Source: Pseudomonas sp. 7P_10.2_Bac1 (GTDB taxonomy: Bacteria; Pseudomonadota; Gammaproteobacteria; Pseudomonadales; Pseudomonadaceae). From it: DNA of 64,000 nucleotides. A program made the position numbers and the translations under genes. Location of the stretch: contig NZ_JANLNV010000009.1 in the NCBI RefSeq assembly GCF_025465935.1, forward strand, positions 18,493 through 82,492. Reading direction: 5' to 3'. This document shows, one piece after another, positions 27,801 through 35,694 of this stretch; position 1 is the first letter of the stretch, and the number at the start of each line of letters is the position of its first letter. Under the pieces are notes generated by a model. The model did no database searches, was not told the DNA's origin, and saw only the letters and a program-made list of their open reading frames with translations.

Positions 27801-28718
27801 GCCGGGCAAGAACACCAGCACATCACCCGGGCTTTTGCGTTCGCTACGCTCATGGGCGGCAATTTCATCCAGGGTGGCGATGATCGCCTGGTCGACACTT
27901 AAATCCTCTTCGACACTGTTGCCCTCTTCGTCCTGCTCGGAGGTCAAGGGGCGGTACCAGGTCTCCACCGGGAAGGTGCGACCCGAGACTTCGACGATGG
28001 GCGCATCGTTGAAGTGTTTGGAGAACCGCTCCAGGTCGATGGTGGCCGAAGTGATGATGACTTTCAGGTCCGGGCGCCGGGGCAGCAACAGCTTCAGATA
28101 ACCGAGCAAGAAGTCGATGTTCAGGCTGCGCTCATGGGCTTCGTCGACGATGATCGTGTCATAGCGCTCAAGGAAACGGTCGTGCTGGGTTTCGGCCAGC
28201 AGAATCCCGTCGGTCATCAGCTTGATCAGGGTGTTGGCGTCACTTTGGTCCTCAAACCGCACCTGATACCCGACCAGCGCTCCCAATGGCGTACCCAGCT
28301 CCTCGGCAACCCGGCTGGCCACACTGCGCGCCGCGATCCGGCGCGGCTGGGTGTGACCGATCAGACCGTGCTGACCGCGGCCAATTTCGAGACAGATTTT
28401 TGGTAACTGGGTGGTTTTGCCCGAGCCGGTTTCACCGGCCAGGATCAGCACCTGATGCTTGAGCAACGCCGCCTTGATCTCATCACGCTTGGCGGCAATC
28501 GGCAGATTTTCGTCATAACGAATCAACGGCACACTGGCCGCCCGCGCAGTCACCTGCGCGCACGACGCCTGCACACGCTCGGCCCAGGCCGCCAGCTTGG
28601 CGTCATCAGGTTTTTTGCGCAGTTCATGCAACTGCCGACGCAACTTGTGGCGGTCGGCAATCATGGCTTGATCGAGGTTTTTCAGCAGTTGGTCGATAGC
28701 AGGCGATTCGTCAGTCAT
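24807..28718 (-). CDS. hrpA: ATP-dependent RNA helicase HrpA
   Basis: A 1303-residue DEAH-box helicase, the same size as E. coli HrpA (1300). Motif I is 'GETGSGKTTQLPK', motif II 'VDEAHERSLNIDFLL', and motif VI falls in 'ANQRKGRCGRVEPG'. After the helicase core come the winged-helix/HA2 and OB regions and the long DUF3418 C-terminal domain, typical of full HrpA. E. coli HrpA acts on stalled and collided ribosomes. I start at ATG 28718 ('MTDESPAIDQLLKNL'), which aligns with homologues; the frame begins earlier at ATG 28808 and that extension looks non-coding. The ribosome site is weak. Confidence 0.92.
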   Translation of the reverse strand: MTDESPAIDQLLKNLDQAMIADRHKLRRQLHELRKKPDDAKLAAWAERVQASCAQVTARAASVPLIRYDENLPIAAKRDEIKAALLKHQVLILAGETGSGKTTQLPKICLEIGRGQHGLIGHTQPRRIAARSVASRVAEELGTPLGALVGYQVRFEDQSDANTLIKLMTDGILLAETQHDRFLERYDTIIVDEAHERSLNIDFLLGYLKLLLPRRPDLKVIITSATIDLERFSKHFNDAPIVEVSGRTFPVETWYRPLTSEQDEEGNSVEEDLSVDQAIIATLDEIAAHERSERKSPGDVLVFLPGEREIRDAAEMLRKAQLKHTEILPLYARLSPAEQQRIFQSHPGRRVVLATNVAETSLTVPGIRYVIDSGTARISRYSYRAKVQRLPIEAISQASANQRKGRCGRVEPGICVRLYAEEDFNARPEFTDPEILRTNLAAVILQMLHLRLGEITAFPFIEPPDGKAITDGFNLLQELSAVNRENQLTPLGRQLARLPVDPRMGRMLLEAAKLGSLQEVLIVASAMSVQDPRERPPERQQAADQAHAQWKDPDSDFAALINVWRGFEEQRQALTASPLRNWCRKNFLNYLRLREWRDSHRQLSLICRDMQLSVNKEPADYPKLHKAVLSGLLSQIGQKTEDGDYLGARQRRFWIHPASGLGKKRPQWLMTAELVETTKLYARMVAKIESDWIEPLAGHLVKKNYFEPHWEKKRGQVVAYEQITLYGLIVVGRRAVHYGPIDPVLSRELFIREGLVRGEIQSRAKCLAANAKLLEQLDELEAKARRRDILADEETLYAFYDARLPAEIHQTATFDSWYRVNSQKDPQLLIMREEDVLAREATEITAKHYPNTLHLGDLTLELSYHFEPNHPRDGVTVKVPAPLLPVLSPERLEWLVPGMIEAKCIALVRSLPKALRKNFVPVPDFVKAALQRMTFGEGSLPQALGRELLRMTGARVSDEAWAEAAQQVESHLKMNLEIVDGEGKFLGEGRDLAELTARFAQASQAALAVPHTAKGQQPVEAKVFAPVAEKAQQKIAGLSMTVYPALVEEGNTVKEGRFSTPAEAEYQHRRALQRLLMQQLAEPTKFLRSKLPGQTELGLMYRELGRVESLVEDILLASLDSCILEGEATLPRDGAGLASLAERKRGALTEHAEKLAKLTLEILKLWHGLQKRFKGKIDLAQAVALNDIKQQLSHLVYPGFVRETPALWLKELPRYLKAIEMRLEKLPAQVQKDRVWSAELSGLWAQYQARATKHAQEGKRDPQLEIYRWWLEEYRVSLFGQQLGTKVPISDKRLSKQWSLVDA

Positions 28719-28865
28719 CAGGTGCGCATAAGTCTTCGTAAATGCAGGCGGCGATTGTCGCAGATTTAAGCGGTTATGCACGAATCTGTAGGAATTGCGC
28801 CTAGCCATTGCCTTGCAGGCTGCATCCCCTACACTGCGCGGCTTATTCCTTGTAAGAGAACCGCC

Positions 28866-29750
28866 GTGAGATTCGCAGACTTTGTACGCATGCTGTCGCT
28901 GGCCGGGATTTGGGGCGCCAGTTTTCTGTTCATGCGAATTATCGCGCCAGTACTCGGCTCAATTCCTACCGCGTTTTTCCGGGTGTCGATTGCCGCCACC
29001 GGCTTGCTGGTGATACTGGCGCTGATGCGAGTCAACTGGAATTTCGGCGGCAAGCTCAAGGTGGTGTTGATACTGGGGGTGATCAACTCAGGGCTGCCGG
29101 CGACGCTGTATTCGGTCGCGGCTCAAGTACTGCCTGCGGGGTATTCGGCGATTTTCAATGCGACCACGCCACTGATGGGTGTCTTGATTGGTGGGCTGTT
29201 TTTCAGTGAACAACTCACCTTCACCAAGTTGGTTGGGGTCTTTCTCGGATTATTCGGCGTCGGTGTACTGACTGGAGCCGGGCCGGTGGCCTTTGACCTG
29301 AACTTGCTGATGGGCGCACTCGCCTGCCTGTTGGCGACGATCTGCTATGGCTTTGCGGGCTTTCTGGCACGTCGTTGGCTGGACCAGCAAGGCGGGCTTG
29401 ATCCGCGTCTTTCGGCCATGGGCAGCATGCTGGGAGCGACCCTGTTTTTGCTGCCGCTGTTTGGCTTGAGCCTGCTCAATCAGCCTCCCGTTGATTGGGG
29501 CGGGGCACGCGTGTGGCTGTCATTATTGGGGCTGGGATTGGTGTGTACAGCGTTTGCCTACATCCTGTTCTTCCGTTTGCTCACCAACATTGGCCCGGTC
29601 AAATCCATGACCGTGACCTTTATGACCCCGCCATTCGGGATTTTGTGGGGCGCGCTGTTTCTGGGTGAGCCGCTGTCAATCGCACATCTGTACGGCGGGT
29701 TACTGATCGCCGTGTCATTGTGGCTGGTGCTCAAGCCCGCCAAGCCCTGA
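28866..29750 (+). CDS. EamA/DMT-family transporter
   Basis: A 294-residue protein with ten hydrophobic helices in two EamA repeats. 'SLAGIWGASFLFMRIIAPVL' opens the first repeat, and 'FNATTPLMGVLIGGLFFSEQ' is a typical EamA core. I start at GTG 28866, preceded by AAGAGAA, because the frame upstream reads as a non-hydrophobic, unlikely extension. Divergent from hrpA, it likely shares the intergenic promoter region. Substrate unknown; such carriers usually export amino acids or metabolites. Confidence 0.82.
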   Translation: MRFADFVRMLSLAGIWGASFLFMRIIAPVLGSIPTAFFRVSIAATGLLVILALMRVNWNFGGKLKVVLILGVINSGLPATLYSVAAQVLPAGYSAIFNATTPLMGVLIGGLFFSEQLTFTKLVGVFLGLFGVGVLTGAGPVAFDLNLLMGALACLLATICYGFAGFLARRWLDQQGGLDPRLSAMGSMLGATLFLLPLFGLSLLNQPPVDWGGARVWLSLLGLGLVCTAFAYILFFRLLTNIGPVKSMTVTFMTPPFGILWGALFLGEPLSIAHLYGGLLIAVSLWLVLKPAKP

Positions 29751-29760
29751 AACTGTAGTC

Positions 29761-29793
29761 GCTGCCGCAGTCCTTATCGCAGCCTGCGGCAGC
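29761..29793. repeat. REP-like hairpin between convergent DMT genes
   Basis: GCTGCCGCA and TGCGGCAGC, perfect nine-base arms around a fifteen-base centre. Its sequence differs from the GAGCG-type REPs in this window, so it belongs to another palindrome family. It may help terminate both genes. Confidence 0.6.
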
Positions 29794-29812
29794 GGCAACA
29801 GTGATGTTTCGT

Positions 29813-30676
29813 TTATGTAGTCTTACGGAACACGAAGACCAGGCCAATGATGATCAAGGCCATCCCGAGTATGCTCAGCAAGGCCAGTTTGTTGCCGAAG
29901 ATCAAGTAATCCATGACCGCAGTCACTGCAGGCACCAGGTAAAAAAGGCTGGTGACATTGACCAGGTTGCCTCGGGCGATCATCCGGTACAGCAATACGG
30001 TGGCCAGCACCGACACCACCAAGCCCATCCACAACACCGGCACCACAAAGCCTGCACCGTGCTCGAAGTGGAACGACTGAAACGGCACAAACACCGCGCA
30101 CAACAGCAACCCGGCGAAGTACTGCAACGGCAACGTGCCCAGCGGGTTCTGGGTAATGCGTTTTTGCATCAGGGTGCCGACAGTCATACTCCCCAGCGCC
30201 AACAGCGCACAGAGCATGCCGCCCCATGACAACCCCGCCAGACCAATATTCTGGTACACCACCAGAATCAATCCAGTGAGCCCCAGCATCAACCCCAACG
30301 ACCGGCTGAAGGAGTGACGACGCTCCAGGATCACCGCGGTCAATATCGGCTGCACGCCCATGACGGTGGCCATCACCCCCGGCGTGACCTTCAGGTCCAG
30401 CGCCAGCAGATAGAAAATCTGATACGCGCCTAACAGCACGGTGCCGGTGGCCAGTGCATAACCGATGGCCTTGGCGCCGCGTGGCATCTGCATCTTCATG
30501 GACGGGATCAACAGCACCAGCGCTACCAGGGCGATGGCAAAACGGATCAACAGAAAGGCAAAGGGCGAAGCGTGGGCCAGGCCCCATTTGGAGAAAATTG
30601 CGCCGCTGCTCCACAGCAGGACAAACAGGCTTGTGGACGCCGCCGCCAGTGCGGATTCTTTAGACATCGAAAACAT
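29813..30676 (-). CDS. EamA/DMT-family transporter with a structured leader
   Basis: A 287-residue DMT carrier of ten helices in two repeats; 'LFVLLWSSGAIFSKWGLAHA' opens the first. It is unrelated in detail to the convergent EamA gene, so this is not a recent duplication. I start at ATG 30676, with AGG eight bases upstream; GTG 30685 and ATG 30667 are alternatives. Its roughly 100-base proximal leader, a hairpin at 30750-30776 and a candidate 54-aa leader peptide (30769-30933) suggest that expression is controlled after transcription starts. Substrate unknown. Confidence 0.82.
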   Translation of the reverse strand: MFSMSKESALAAASTSLFVLLWSSGAIFSKWGLAHASPFAFLLIRFAIALVALVLLIPSMKMQMPRGAKAIGYALATGTVLLGAYQIFYLLALDLKVTPGVMATVMGVQPILTAVILERRHSFSRSLGLMLGLTGLILVVYQNIGLAGLSWGGMLCALLALGSMTVGTLMQKRITQNPLGTLPLQYFAGLLLCAVFVPFQSFHFEHGAGFVVPVLWMGLVVSVLATVLLYRMIARGNLVNVTSLFYLVPAVTAVMDYLIFGNKLALLSILGMALIIIGLVFVFRKTT

Positions 30677-30749
30677 GGGTAACACCTGTCATCAGACATA
30701 AAAAGCCAACTCAGCCGAAACTGAAATTCAATGGTTTTTTAGACGGGTA

Positions 30750-30776
30750 CGGGCAGCCGAGGATCGGCTCAGCCCG
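30750..30776 (-). promoter_or_regulatory. Hairpin over the leader-peptide stop codon
   Basis: Arms CGGGC plus AGCCGA and TCGGCT plus GCCCG (plus-strand order) form an eleven-pair stem with a three-base loop and a two-base bulge. The stop codon of the leader ORF lies inside it. AGCCGA on the minus strand could also pair with a TCGGCT, or with a TTGGCT followed by five T bases, both further downstream. Alternative folds are therefore possible, as in an attenuator. Confidence 0.55.
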
Positions 30777-30933
30777 CAATACCAACACCCGGTGGCGAGA
30801 CAACGACGCTCACCACGGTGCGGCTGACAGGAGGAGGATAGTGACTGATCTGCACAGGCTGTTTGCCCCCGCACGGCGCCACGCCAGCAAAAACTGCTGG
30901 TTCGACAACGCTGTGAGTAAGGGAAAGCGGCAT
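30769..30933 (-). CDS. Candidate 54-aa leader peptide of the EamA gene
   Basis: A 54-codon ORF ending 92 bp upstream of the EamA start on the same strand. The peptide has 12 Val and 9 Pro residues, including 'HYPPPVSRTVVSVVVSPPGV' near the end. A proline triplet and valine runs close to a hairpin that covers the stop codon look like a ribosome-stalling leader. Against it: no strong ribosome site, only 57% G+C at third positions, and I recognise no family. The opposite strand carries an SD-like AGGAGGAGGA that arises from the CCT-CCT-CCT codons. Confidence 0.45.
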   Translation of the reverse strand: MPLSLTHSVVEPAVFAGVAPCGGKQPVQISHYPPPVSRTVVSVVVSPPGVGIAG

Positions 30934-30976
30934 GTACTGATCTTTTAGAAGAGAGTGGTATGAGCTATCTGCTCAA

Positions 30977-31002
30977 CGAGCGCTGACTATAACCAGCGCT
31001 CG
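30977..31002. other. Perfect hairpin downstream of lpxO
   Basis: CGAGCGCTG, eight bases, CAGCGCTCG: nine-pair perfect stem 18 bp past the lpxO stop. It lacks a T-tract on both strands. It probably marks the end of the lpxO transcript. Confidence 0.55.
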
Positions 31003-31019
31003 ACATGAATTGCAATGAC

Positions 31020-31958
31020 TTATCCGAACAACCAACGCCACAGCAGCACCAGCACGATAACGGCCAGCACCGGGCGCGCGATGCGATAGAGCTTGGGATT
31101 GCGGCGTTTCCATTGCTTGACCACCCCACTGAAGCGGTCACTGAAACTTTTGCTCCAGGCGTAGGCCTTGTTGATCCCGCCGACGCGCTCGTCATCAAGG
31201 TTTTGCGGCGCAGTGGCCTTGCCCAGTTGGGCGCTGACCCAGCGATTGATGCGGGTCATAAGGCGGCTGGTAAGCGGACGCTCGACGTCGCAGAACAGAA
31301 TCACGCGGGTCATGTCGGTTTCGTTCTTGACCCAGTGCACGTAGGTTTCGTCGAACATGACGTCTTCGCCGTCACGCCATGCGTATTCCACGCCATCGAC
31401 AAAGATGCGGCAGGCGTCGGAGTTCGGCGTCGACAGGCCCAGGTGGTAGCGCAAGGAACCGGCAAACGGGTCGCGGTGCGGGTTGAGGTGGCTGCCACCC
31501 GGCAACAGGGCAAACATCGCGCCCTTGACGTTGGGGATGCTGTTGACCAGCTCAACGGTTTTTGGGCACAGCAATTCAGCTGACGGCAGCGGTTTGTCGT
31601 ACCACTTGAGGTAAAAGCGCTTCCAGCCCTTTTTGAAGAACGAACCAAAACCGGCATCGTTGTTCTTCTCGGCAGCACGAATGTACCCCTCGTCGAACAA
31701 GTGCATGGCCTCTTCGCGAATGGCTTGCCAGTTGTCTTTGAGGACATCCAGTTCCGGGAATTTGCTGCGGTCCAGGTACGGCTTGGACGGCACGCCCGAG
31801 AACAGATACATCAGGGCGTTGTAGGGCGCAAAGAATGCGGAGTGGTTGACGAACTGGCGCAGCACCGGCAAACGCGCCTTGCCGCGCAGATGCACGTACA
31901 GGATGCTGCCGACAAACAGCAGTATGAGCCCTGCCTTGATGGCAAAGGATAAGGTCAT
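31020..31958 (-). CDS. lpxO: Lipid A 2-hydroxylase LpxO-like dioxygenase
   Basis: A 312-residue Fe(II)/2-oxoglutarate dioxygenase of the aspartyl/asparaginyl beta-hydroxylase fold. An N-terminal membrane helix (residues 5-25) anchors it. The facial triad reads from 'NPHRDPF' (His-x-Asp) and 'ETYVHWVKN' (distal His), and a second hydrophobic stretch closes the C-terminus. LpxO hydroxylates a lipid A secondary acyl chain at the inner membrane, altering resistance to peptides. P. aeruginosa has two copies; which one this matches is not clear. ATG 31958 is chosen for its GAGGAG site. Confidence 0.85.
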   Translation of the reverse strand: MTLSFAIKAGLILLFVGSILYVHLRGKARLPVLRQFVNHSAFFAPYNALMYLFSGVPSKPYLDRSKFPELDVLKDNWQAIREEAMHLFDEGYIRAAEKNNDAGFGSFFKKGWKRFYLKWYDKPLPSAELLCPKTVELVNSIPNVKGAMFALLPGGSHLNPHRDPFAGSLRYHLGLSTPNSDACRIFVDGVEYAWRDGEDVMFDETYVHWVKNETDMTRVILFCDVERPLTSRLMTRINRWVSAQLGKATAPQNLDDERVGGINKAYAWSKSFSDRFSGVVKQWKRRNPKLYRIARPVLAVIVLVLLWRWLFG

Positions 31959-32142
31959 GCAACAACTCCTCGAATATACCGTGCGGCACCCAAAGCCCGC
32001 CGTGGCAGCCCGCCATGATAAACACTCGCGACGCGGGACAAAACCCGCGCGCTCCAACATTCAGCCTTAAGCACTACGTATTAAAGGCGTAATTATGCAT
32101 AAGCAGGCTTTAAAGTCGTTTGATTTGAGTCATCAGTAACGG

Positions 32143-32195
32143 GTGGGAGCGGCCTTGCTCGCGATTCAAGCTGTCGCGAGCAAGCCCGCTCCCAC
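32143..32195. repeat. REP element
   Basis: GTGGGAGC at 32143-32150 and GCTCCCAC at 32188-32195, with internal TTGCTCGCGA and TCGCGAGCAA arms. This is the commonest Pseudomonas REP type. It lies 3' of cysK, in the gap before lpxO. Confidence 0.85.
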
Positions 32196-32208
32196 AGGAC
32201 CCTGGGCG

Positions 32209-33183
32209 TTACTGGTGCAATTCCTGATCGCTGAACAGATCGCTGAACAGGAAGCTCGACAGGTAACGCTCACCGGAGTCCGGCAGGATCACAACAATGG
32301 TCTTGCCTTGCATTTCCGGGGTCTCGGCCAAACGTGCCGCCACCGCCATGGCCGCGCCGCACGAGATTCCGCTCAGAATGCCCTCCTCTTGCATCAGACG
32401 CAGAGCCATGGCCTTGGACTCTTCGTCGCTGACCAGCTCCACTTTGTCGAGAATCGACAGGTCGAGGTTTTTCGGCACAAAACCGGCACCAATGCCCTGA
32501 ATCTTGTGCGGCGAAGGCTTGATTTCTTGACCCGCCAACGCCTGAGTAATGACCGGCGAAGTGATGGGCTCTACCGCAACCGACAAGATCGGCTTGCCCT
32601 GGGTCTTTTTGATATAACGCGACACTCCAGTGATGGTGCCGCCAGTGCCTACGCCCGCGACCAGCACATCGACGGCGCCATCGGTGTCATTCCAGATTTC
32701 CGGACCGGTGGTTTTTTCGTGGATCGCCGGGTTGGCCGGGTTTTCAAACTGTTGCGGCATAAAGTATTGCTCAGGGTTGCTGGCCTGAATTTCAGCCGCT
32801 TTATCGATAGCCCCCTTCATCCCCTTGGCCGGCTCTGTGAGCACCAACTCGGCCCCCAGCGCCTTAAGCACTTTGCGTCGCTCGAGGCTCATCGAAGACG
32901 GCATGGTCAGCATCAATTTGTAACCACGCGCGGCAGCAACGAAGGCCAGGCCAATCCCCGTGTTGCCGGAAGTCGGCTCGATGATGGTCATGCCTGGCTT
33001 GAGCACGCCACGGCTTTCAGCGTCCCAGATCATGTTGGCGCCAATCCGGCATTTCACCGAATAACCCGGGTTACGCCCTTCAATCTTGGCCAAAATCGTC
33101 ACGCCACGCGGCGCAATGCTGTTGATCTGGATAAGCGGCGTGTTACCGATCGATTGTGCGTTATCTGCAAAAATGCGGCTCAT
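32209..33183 (-). CDS. cysK: Cysteine synthase CysK
   Basis: A 324-residue O-acetylserine sulfhydrylase. The PLP lysine lies in '[14 protein letters not shown]', the substrate loop is '[10 protein letters not shown]', and the phosphate-binding loop is '[10 protein letters not shown]'. It joins O-acetylserine and sulfide to make cysteine. It begins [18 protein letters not shown], like known CysK proteins, so I use ATG 33183 with AAGGA upstream. Length matches CysK (about 323), not CysM. It is transcribed alone, divergent from the MoxR gene; no CysB site could be identified by eye. Confidence 0.92.
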   Translation of the reverse strand: MSRIFADNAQSIGNTPLIQINSIAPRGVTILAKIEGRNPGYSVKCRIGANMIWDAESRGVLKPGMTIIEPTSGNTGIGLAFVAAARGYKLMLTMPSSMSLERRKVLKALGAELVLTEPAKGMKGAIDKAAEIQASNPEQYFMPQQFENPANPAIHEKTTGPEIWNDTDGAVDVLVAGVGTGGTITGVSRYIKKTQGKPILSVAVEPITSPVITQALAGQEIKPSPHKIQGIGAGFVPKNLDLSILDKVELVSDEESKAMALRLMQEEGILSGISCGAAMAVAARLAETPEMQGKTIVVILPDSGERYLSSFLFSDLFSDQELHQ

Positions 33184-33386
33184 GGCGAGGTCCTTATGCA
33201 CCTTTTGGGAAGGACCCAAGGGTAGGCTTCACGATTCAAGGCGTCCAGTCATGGCGTGACGCCTCATTCAGAGACTGAATACCGCGTCTACGTTCACCTG
33301 AAGCGGTCGCCGCGTTATAGTCGGACATACTTTTTTATCCCCCGCCCTGCCCTTGCAGGCCTGGATCATGGTTTGAGGAATTGCAG

Positions 33387-34232
33387 ATGAAGTTTGAAGG
33401 CACCCGCGCCTATGTGGCCACTGATGACCTGAAACTGGCGGTCAACGCAGCGATCACCCTGGAGCGCCCGTTGCTGGTCAAGGGCGAACCCGGCACCGGT
33501 AAAACCATGCTGGCCGAGCAACTGGCCGCCTCCTTTGGCTGCAAGCTGATTACCTGGCACATCAAGTCCACCACCAAGGCTCATCAAGGCTTGTACGAGT
33601 ACGACGCCGTAAGCCGTCTGCGTGACTCACAACTGGGCGTGGACAAGGTGCACGATGTGCGCAACTACCTTAAAAAAGGCAAATTGTGGGAAGCCTTTGA
33701 GGCCGAAGAGCGGGTGATTCTGCTGATCGATGAAATCGACAAGGCTGACATCGAATTCCCCAACGACCTGCTGCAAGAACTCGACAAGATGGAGTTCTAC
33801 GTTTACGAGACCGATGAAACCATCAAGGCCAAGGTCCGCCCGATCATCATCATTACCTCCAACAACGAAAAAGAACTGCCGGATGCGTTCCTGCGCCGCT
33901 GCTTCTTCCATTACATCAATTTCCCGGATCGCGCGACGCTGCAAAAGATCGTCGACGTGCACTTCCCCAATATCAAGAAAGAGCTGGTGAGCGAAGCGCT
34001 GGACGTGTTTTTCGACATACGCAAAGTGCCTGGCCTGAAGAAAAAGCCGTCGACCTCTGAACTGGTGGACTGGCTCAAGCTGCTGATGGCCGACAACATT
34101 GGCGAGACGGTGTTGCGCGAGCGCGATCCAACCAAGGCGATCCCGCCACTGGCCGGCGCACTGGTTAAAAACGAGCAAGACGTACAACTGCTGGAGCGTC
34201 TGGCCTTTATGAGCCGTCGCGGTAATCGCTGA
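33387..34232 (+). CDS. MoxR-family AAA+ ATPase
   Basis: A 281-residue AAA+ ATPase of the MoxR type. Walker A is 'GEPGTGKTMLAEQLA' (about residue 35), Walker B 'ILLIDEIDKAD' (about 114), and sensor 1 'IITSNNEKELPDAFLRRCFF'. MoxR ATPases work with a VWA-domain partner as chaperones that insert metals or activate enzymes. The VWA gene follows after 21 bp, so the pair is one operon. ATG 33387 is preceded by GAGGA. The client is unknown; no oxidase or dehydrogenase gene is adjacent. Confidence 0.88.
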   Translation: MKFEGTRAYVATDDLKLAVNAAITLERPLLVKGEPGTGKTMLAEQLAASFGCKLITWHIKSTTKAHQGLYEYDAVSRLRDSQLGVDKVHDVRNYLKKGKLWEAFEAEERVILLIDEIDKADIEFPNDLLQELDKMEFYVYETDETIKAKVRPIIIITSNNEKELPDAFLRRCFFHYINFPDRATLQKIVDVHFPNIKKELVSEALDVFFDIRKVPGLKKKPSTSELVDWLKLLMADNIGETVLRERDPTKAIPPLAGALVKNEQDVQLLERLAFMSRRGNR

Positions 34233-34253
34233 TTTTTCAAGAAGGCGATAAGC

Positions 34254-35432
34254 ATGCTCCTTAATCTGTTCAATGAAATGCGTGCAGCCAAGGTGCCGGT
34301 GTCGGTGCGCGAGCTGCTGGATCTGATCAACGCGCTGAAAAACCGGGTGACATTCGCCGACATGGACGAATTTTACTACCTGGCGCGTACGATCCTGGTG
34401 AAAGACGAACGCCATTTCGACAAGTTCGACCGCGCGTTCGGGGCCTACTTCAATGGCTTGCAAAACCTCAATGAACACCTTGAGGCGCTGATCCCCGAAG
34501 ACTGGTTGCGCAAGGAGTTTGAGCGTTCGTTGAGTGACGAAGACCGCGCCCAATTGCAGTCGCTGGGCGGCCTGGACAAGCTGATCGAGGCGTTTAAACA
34601 ACGTCTTGAGGAGCAGAAGGAGCGCCATGCCGGGGGTAACAAATGGATCGGCACTGGCGGCACCAGCCCGTTTGGCTCAGGTGGTTATCATCCGGAAGGC
34701 ATTCGGGTGGGCGATGCCGGGGCACGCCAGGGTAAGGCGGCAAAAGTCTGGGAGCAGCGCGAATACAAGAACCTCGACGATCAGGTCGAACTGGGGACGC
34801 GCAACATCAAGGTGGCACTACGCCGTCTGCGCAAGTTTGCCCGCCAGGGCGCGGCAGATGAGCTGGACATTGATGGCACCATCGACCATACCGCCCGCGA
34901 TGCGGGGCTGTTGAATATCCAGATGCGGCCCGAGCGACGCAACAACATCAAGCTGCTGTTGCTGTTTGATATTGGCGGCTCGATGGATGCCCACGTAAAA
35001 ATCTGCGAGGAGCTGTTCTCGGCCTGCAAGACTGAGTTCAAGCACCTTGAGTACTACTACTTCCATAACTTTATTTACGAGTCGATTTGGAAGAACAACC
35101 AGCGCCGCCATGTCGAGCGCATCGCCACACAGGATGTGCTGAACACTTACGGCGCCGATTACAAAGTGATTTTCATCGGCGACGCCGCGATGGGGCCGTA
35201 TGAGATCACCCACGCGGGCGGCAGTGTCGAGCACTGGAACGAAGAGCCGGGTTACAAATGGATGCAGCGGTTCATGGAGAAGTACAAAAAGCTGATCTGG
35301 ATTAACCCCTACCCCAAAGACACCTGGAAGTACACGGCGTCCACCGGAATCGTGCGCGAGTTGGTTGAAGACCGCATGTACCCGCTGACCCTGGACGGAC
35401 TGGAAGAAGGCATGCGTTTTTTGGCGAAGTAA
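34254..35432 (+). CDS. CoxE-like VWA-domain protein, MoxR partner
   Basis: A 392-residue protein with an N-terminal helical region (residues 1-150), a Gly-rich linker with 'GTGGTSPFGSGGYHPEG', and a VWA fold in the C-terminal half. The metal-site motif reads DIGGSMD, where the usual DxSxS has Gly in place of the first Ser; other VWA proteins of this group show the same change. It pairs with the MoxR ATPase just upstream. Together they would remodel an unknown protein. The ribosome site is AAGGCGAT. Confidence 0.85.
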   Translation: MLLNLFNEMRAAKVPVSVRELLDLINALKNRVTFADMDEFYYLARTILVKDERHFDKFDRAFGAYFNGLQNLNEHLEALIPEDWLRKEFERSLSDEDRAQLQSLGGLDKLIEAFKQRLEEQKERHAGGNKWIGTGGTSPFGSGGYHPEGIRVGDAGARQGKAAKVWEQREYKNLDDQVELGTRNIKVALRRLRKFARQGAADELDIDGTIDHTARDAGLLNIQMRPERRNNIKLLLLFDIGGSMDAHVKICEELFSACKTEFKHLEYYYFHNFIYESIWKNNQRRHVERIATQDVLNTYGADYKVIFIGDAAMGPYEITHAGGSVEHWNEEPGYKWMQRFMEKYKKLIWINPYPKDTWKYTASTGIVRELVEDRMYPLTLDGLEEGMRFLAK

Positions 35433-35557
35433 TGAAGTGCTGTGGCCGCTATCGAGGCACAAAGGTTGCTCTCGACTGGCGGCAGTCGTAAAAACATCCC
35501 GCGGGTACAGGCTGCGCATTTGCATTGCTGCAGTAGCGGCTCCTGCCACACCTCAAA

Positions 35558-35580
35558 ATCACTACATTAATTGCAGTGAT
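35558..35580. promoter_or_regulatory. 23-bp palindrome upstream of the MFS exporter
   Basis: ATCACT and AGTGAT arms spaced by eleven bases, with further matches inside the spacer (ACTRCAWTWAWTGYAGT overall), a typical repressor or LysR operator geometry. It lies about 115 bp upstream of the MFS start. No regulator gene is adjacent. Confidence 0.5.
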
Positions 35581-35626
35581 GATAACTATCGAAACGACCG
35601 CCTGCCTGATCCTCCGGGCAGCTTCA

Positions 35627-35632
35627 TATAAT
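35627..35632 (+). promoter_or_regulatory. -10 element of the MFS exporter gene
   Basis: A perfect TATAAT 63 bp upstream of the ATG. No matching -35 hexamer is visible at normal spacing, consistent with an activator-dependent promoter. Confidence 0.5.
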
Positions 35633-35694
35633 CGCGTTAACTTTTTCCCCGCTCGCCTGGCTTCAGGTGACACCCATCCCGGAATTCCCACATC

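Noticed and set aside
28719..28808. N-terminal extension of HrpA
   Set aside because: The extra 30 residues do not resemble HrpA and would overlap the promoter region of the divergent EamA gene. The internal ATG at 28718 fits homologues.
30841..30948. Plus-strand GTG ORF of 35 codons with a perfect AGGAGGAGGA ribosome site
   Set aside because: The SD-like run is the complement of the three CCT proline codons of the opposite leader ORF, the encoded peptide has no recognisable features, and there is no plus-strand promoter. It is most likely a by-product.
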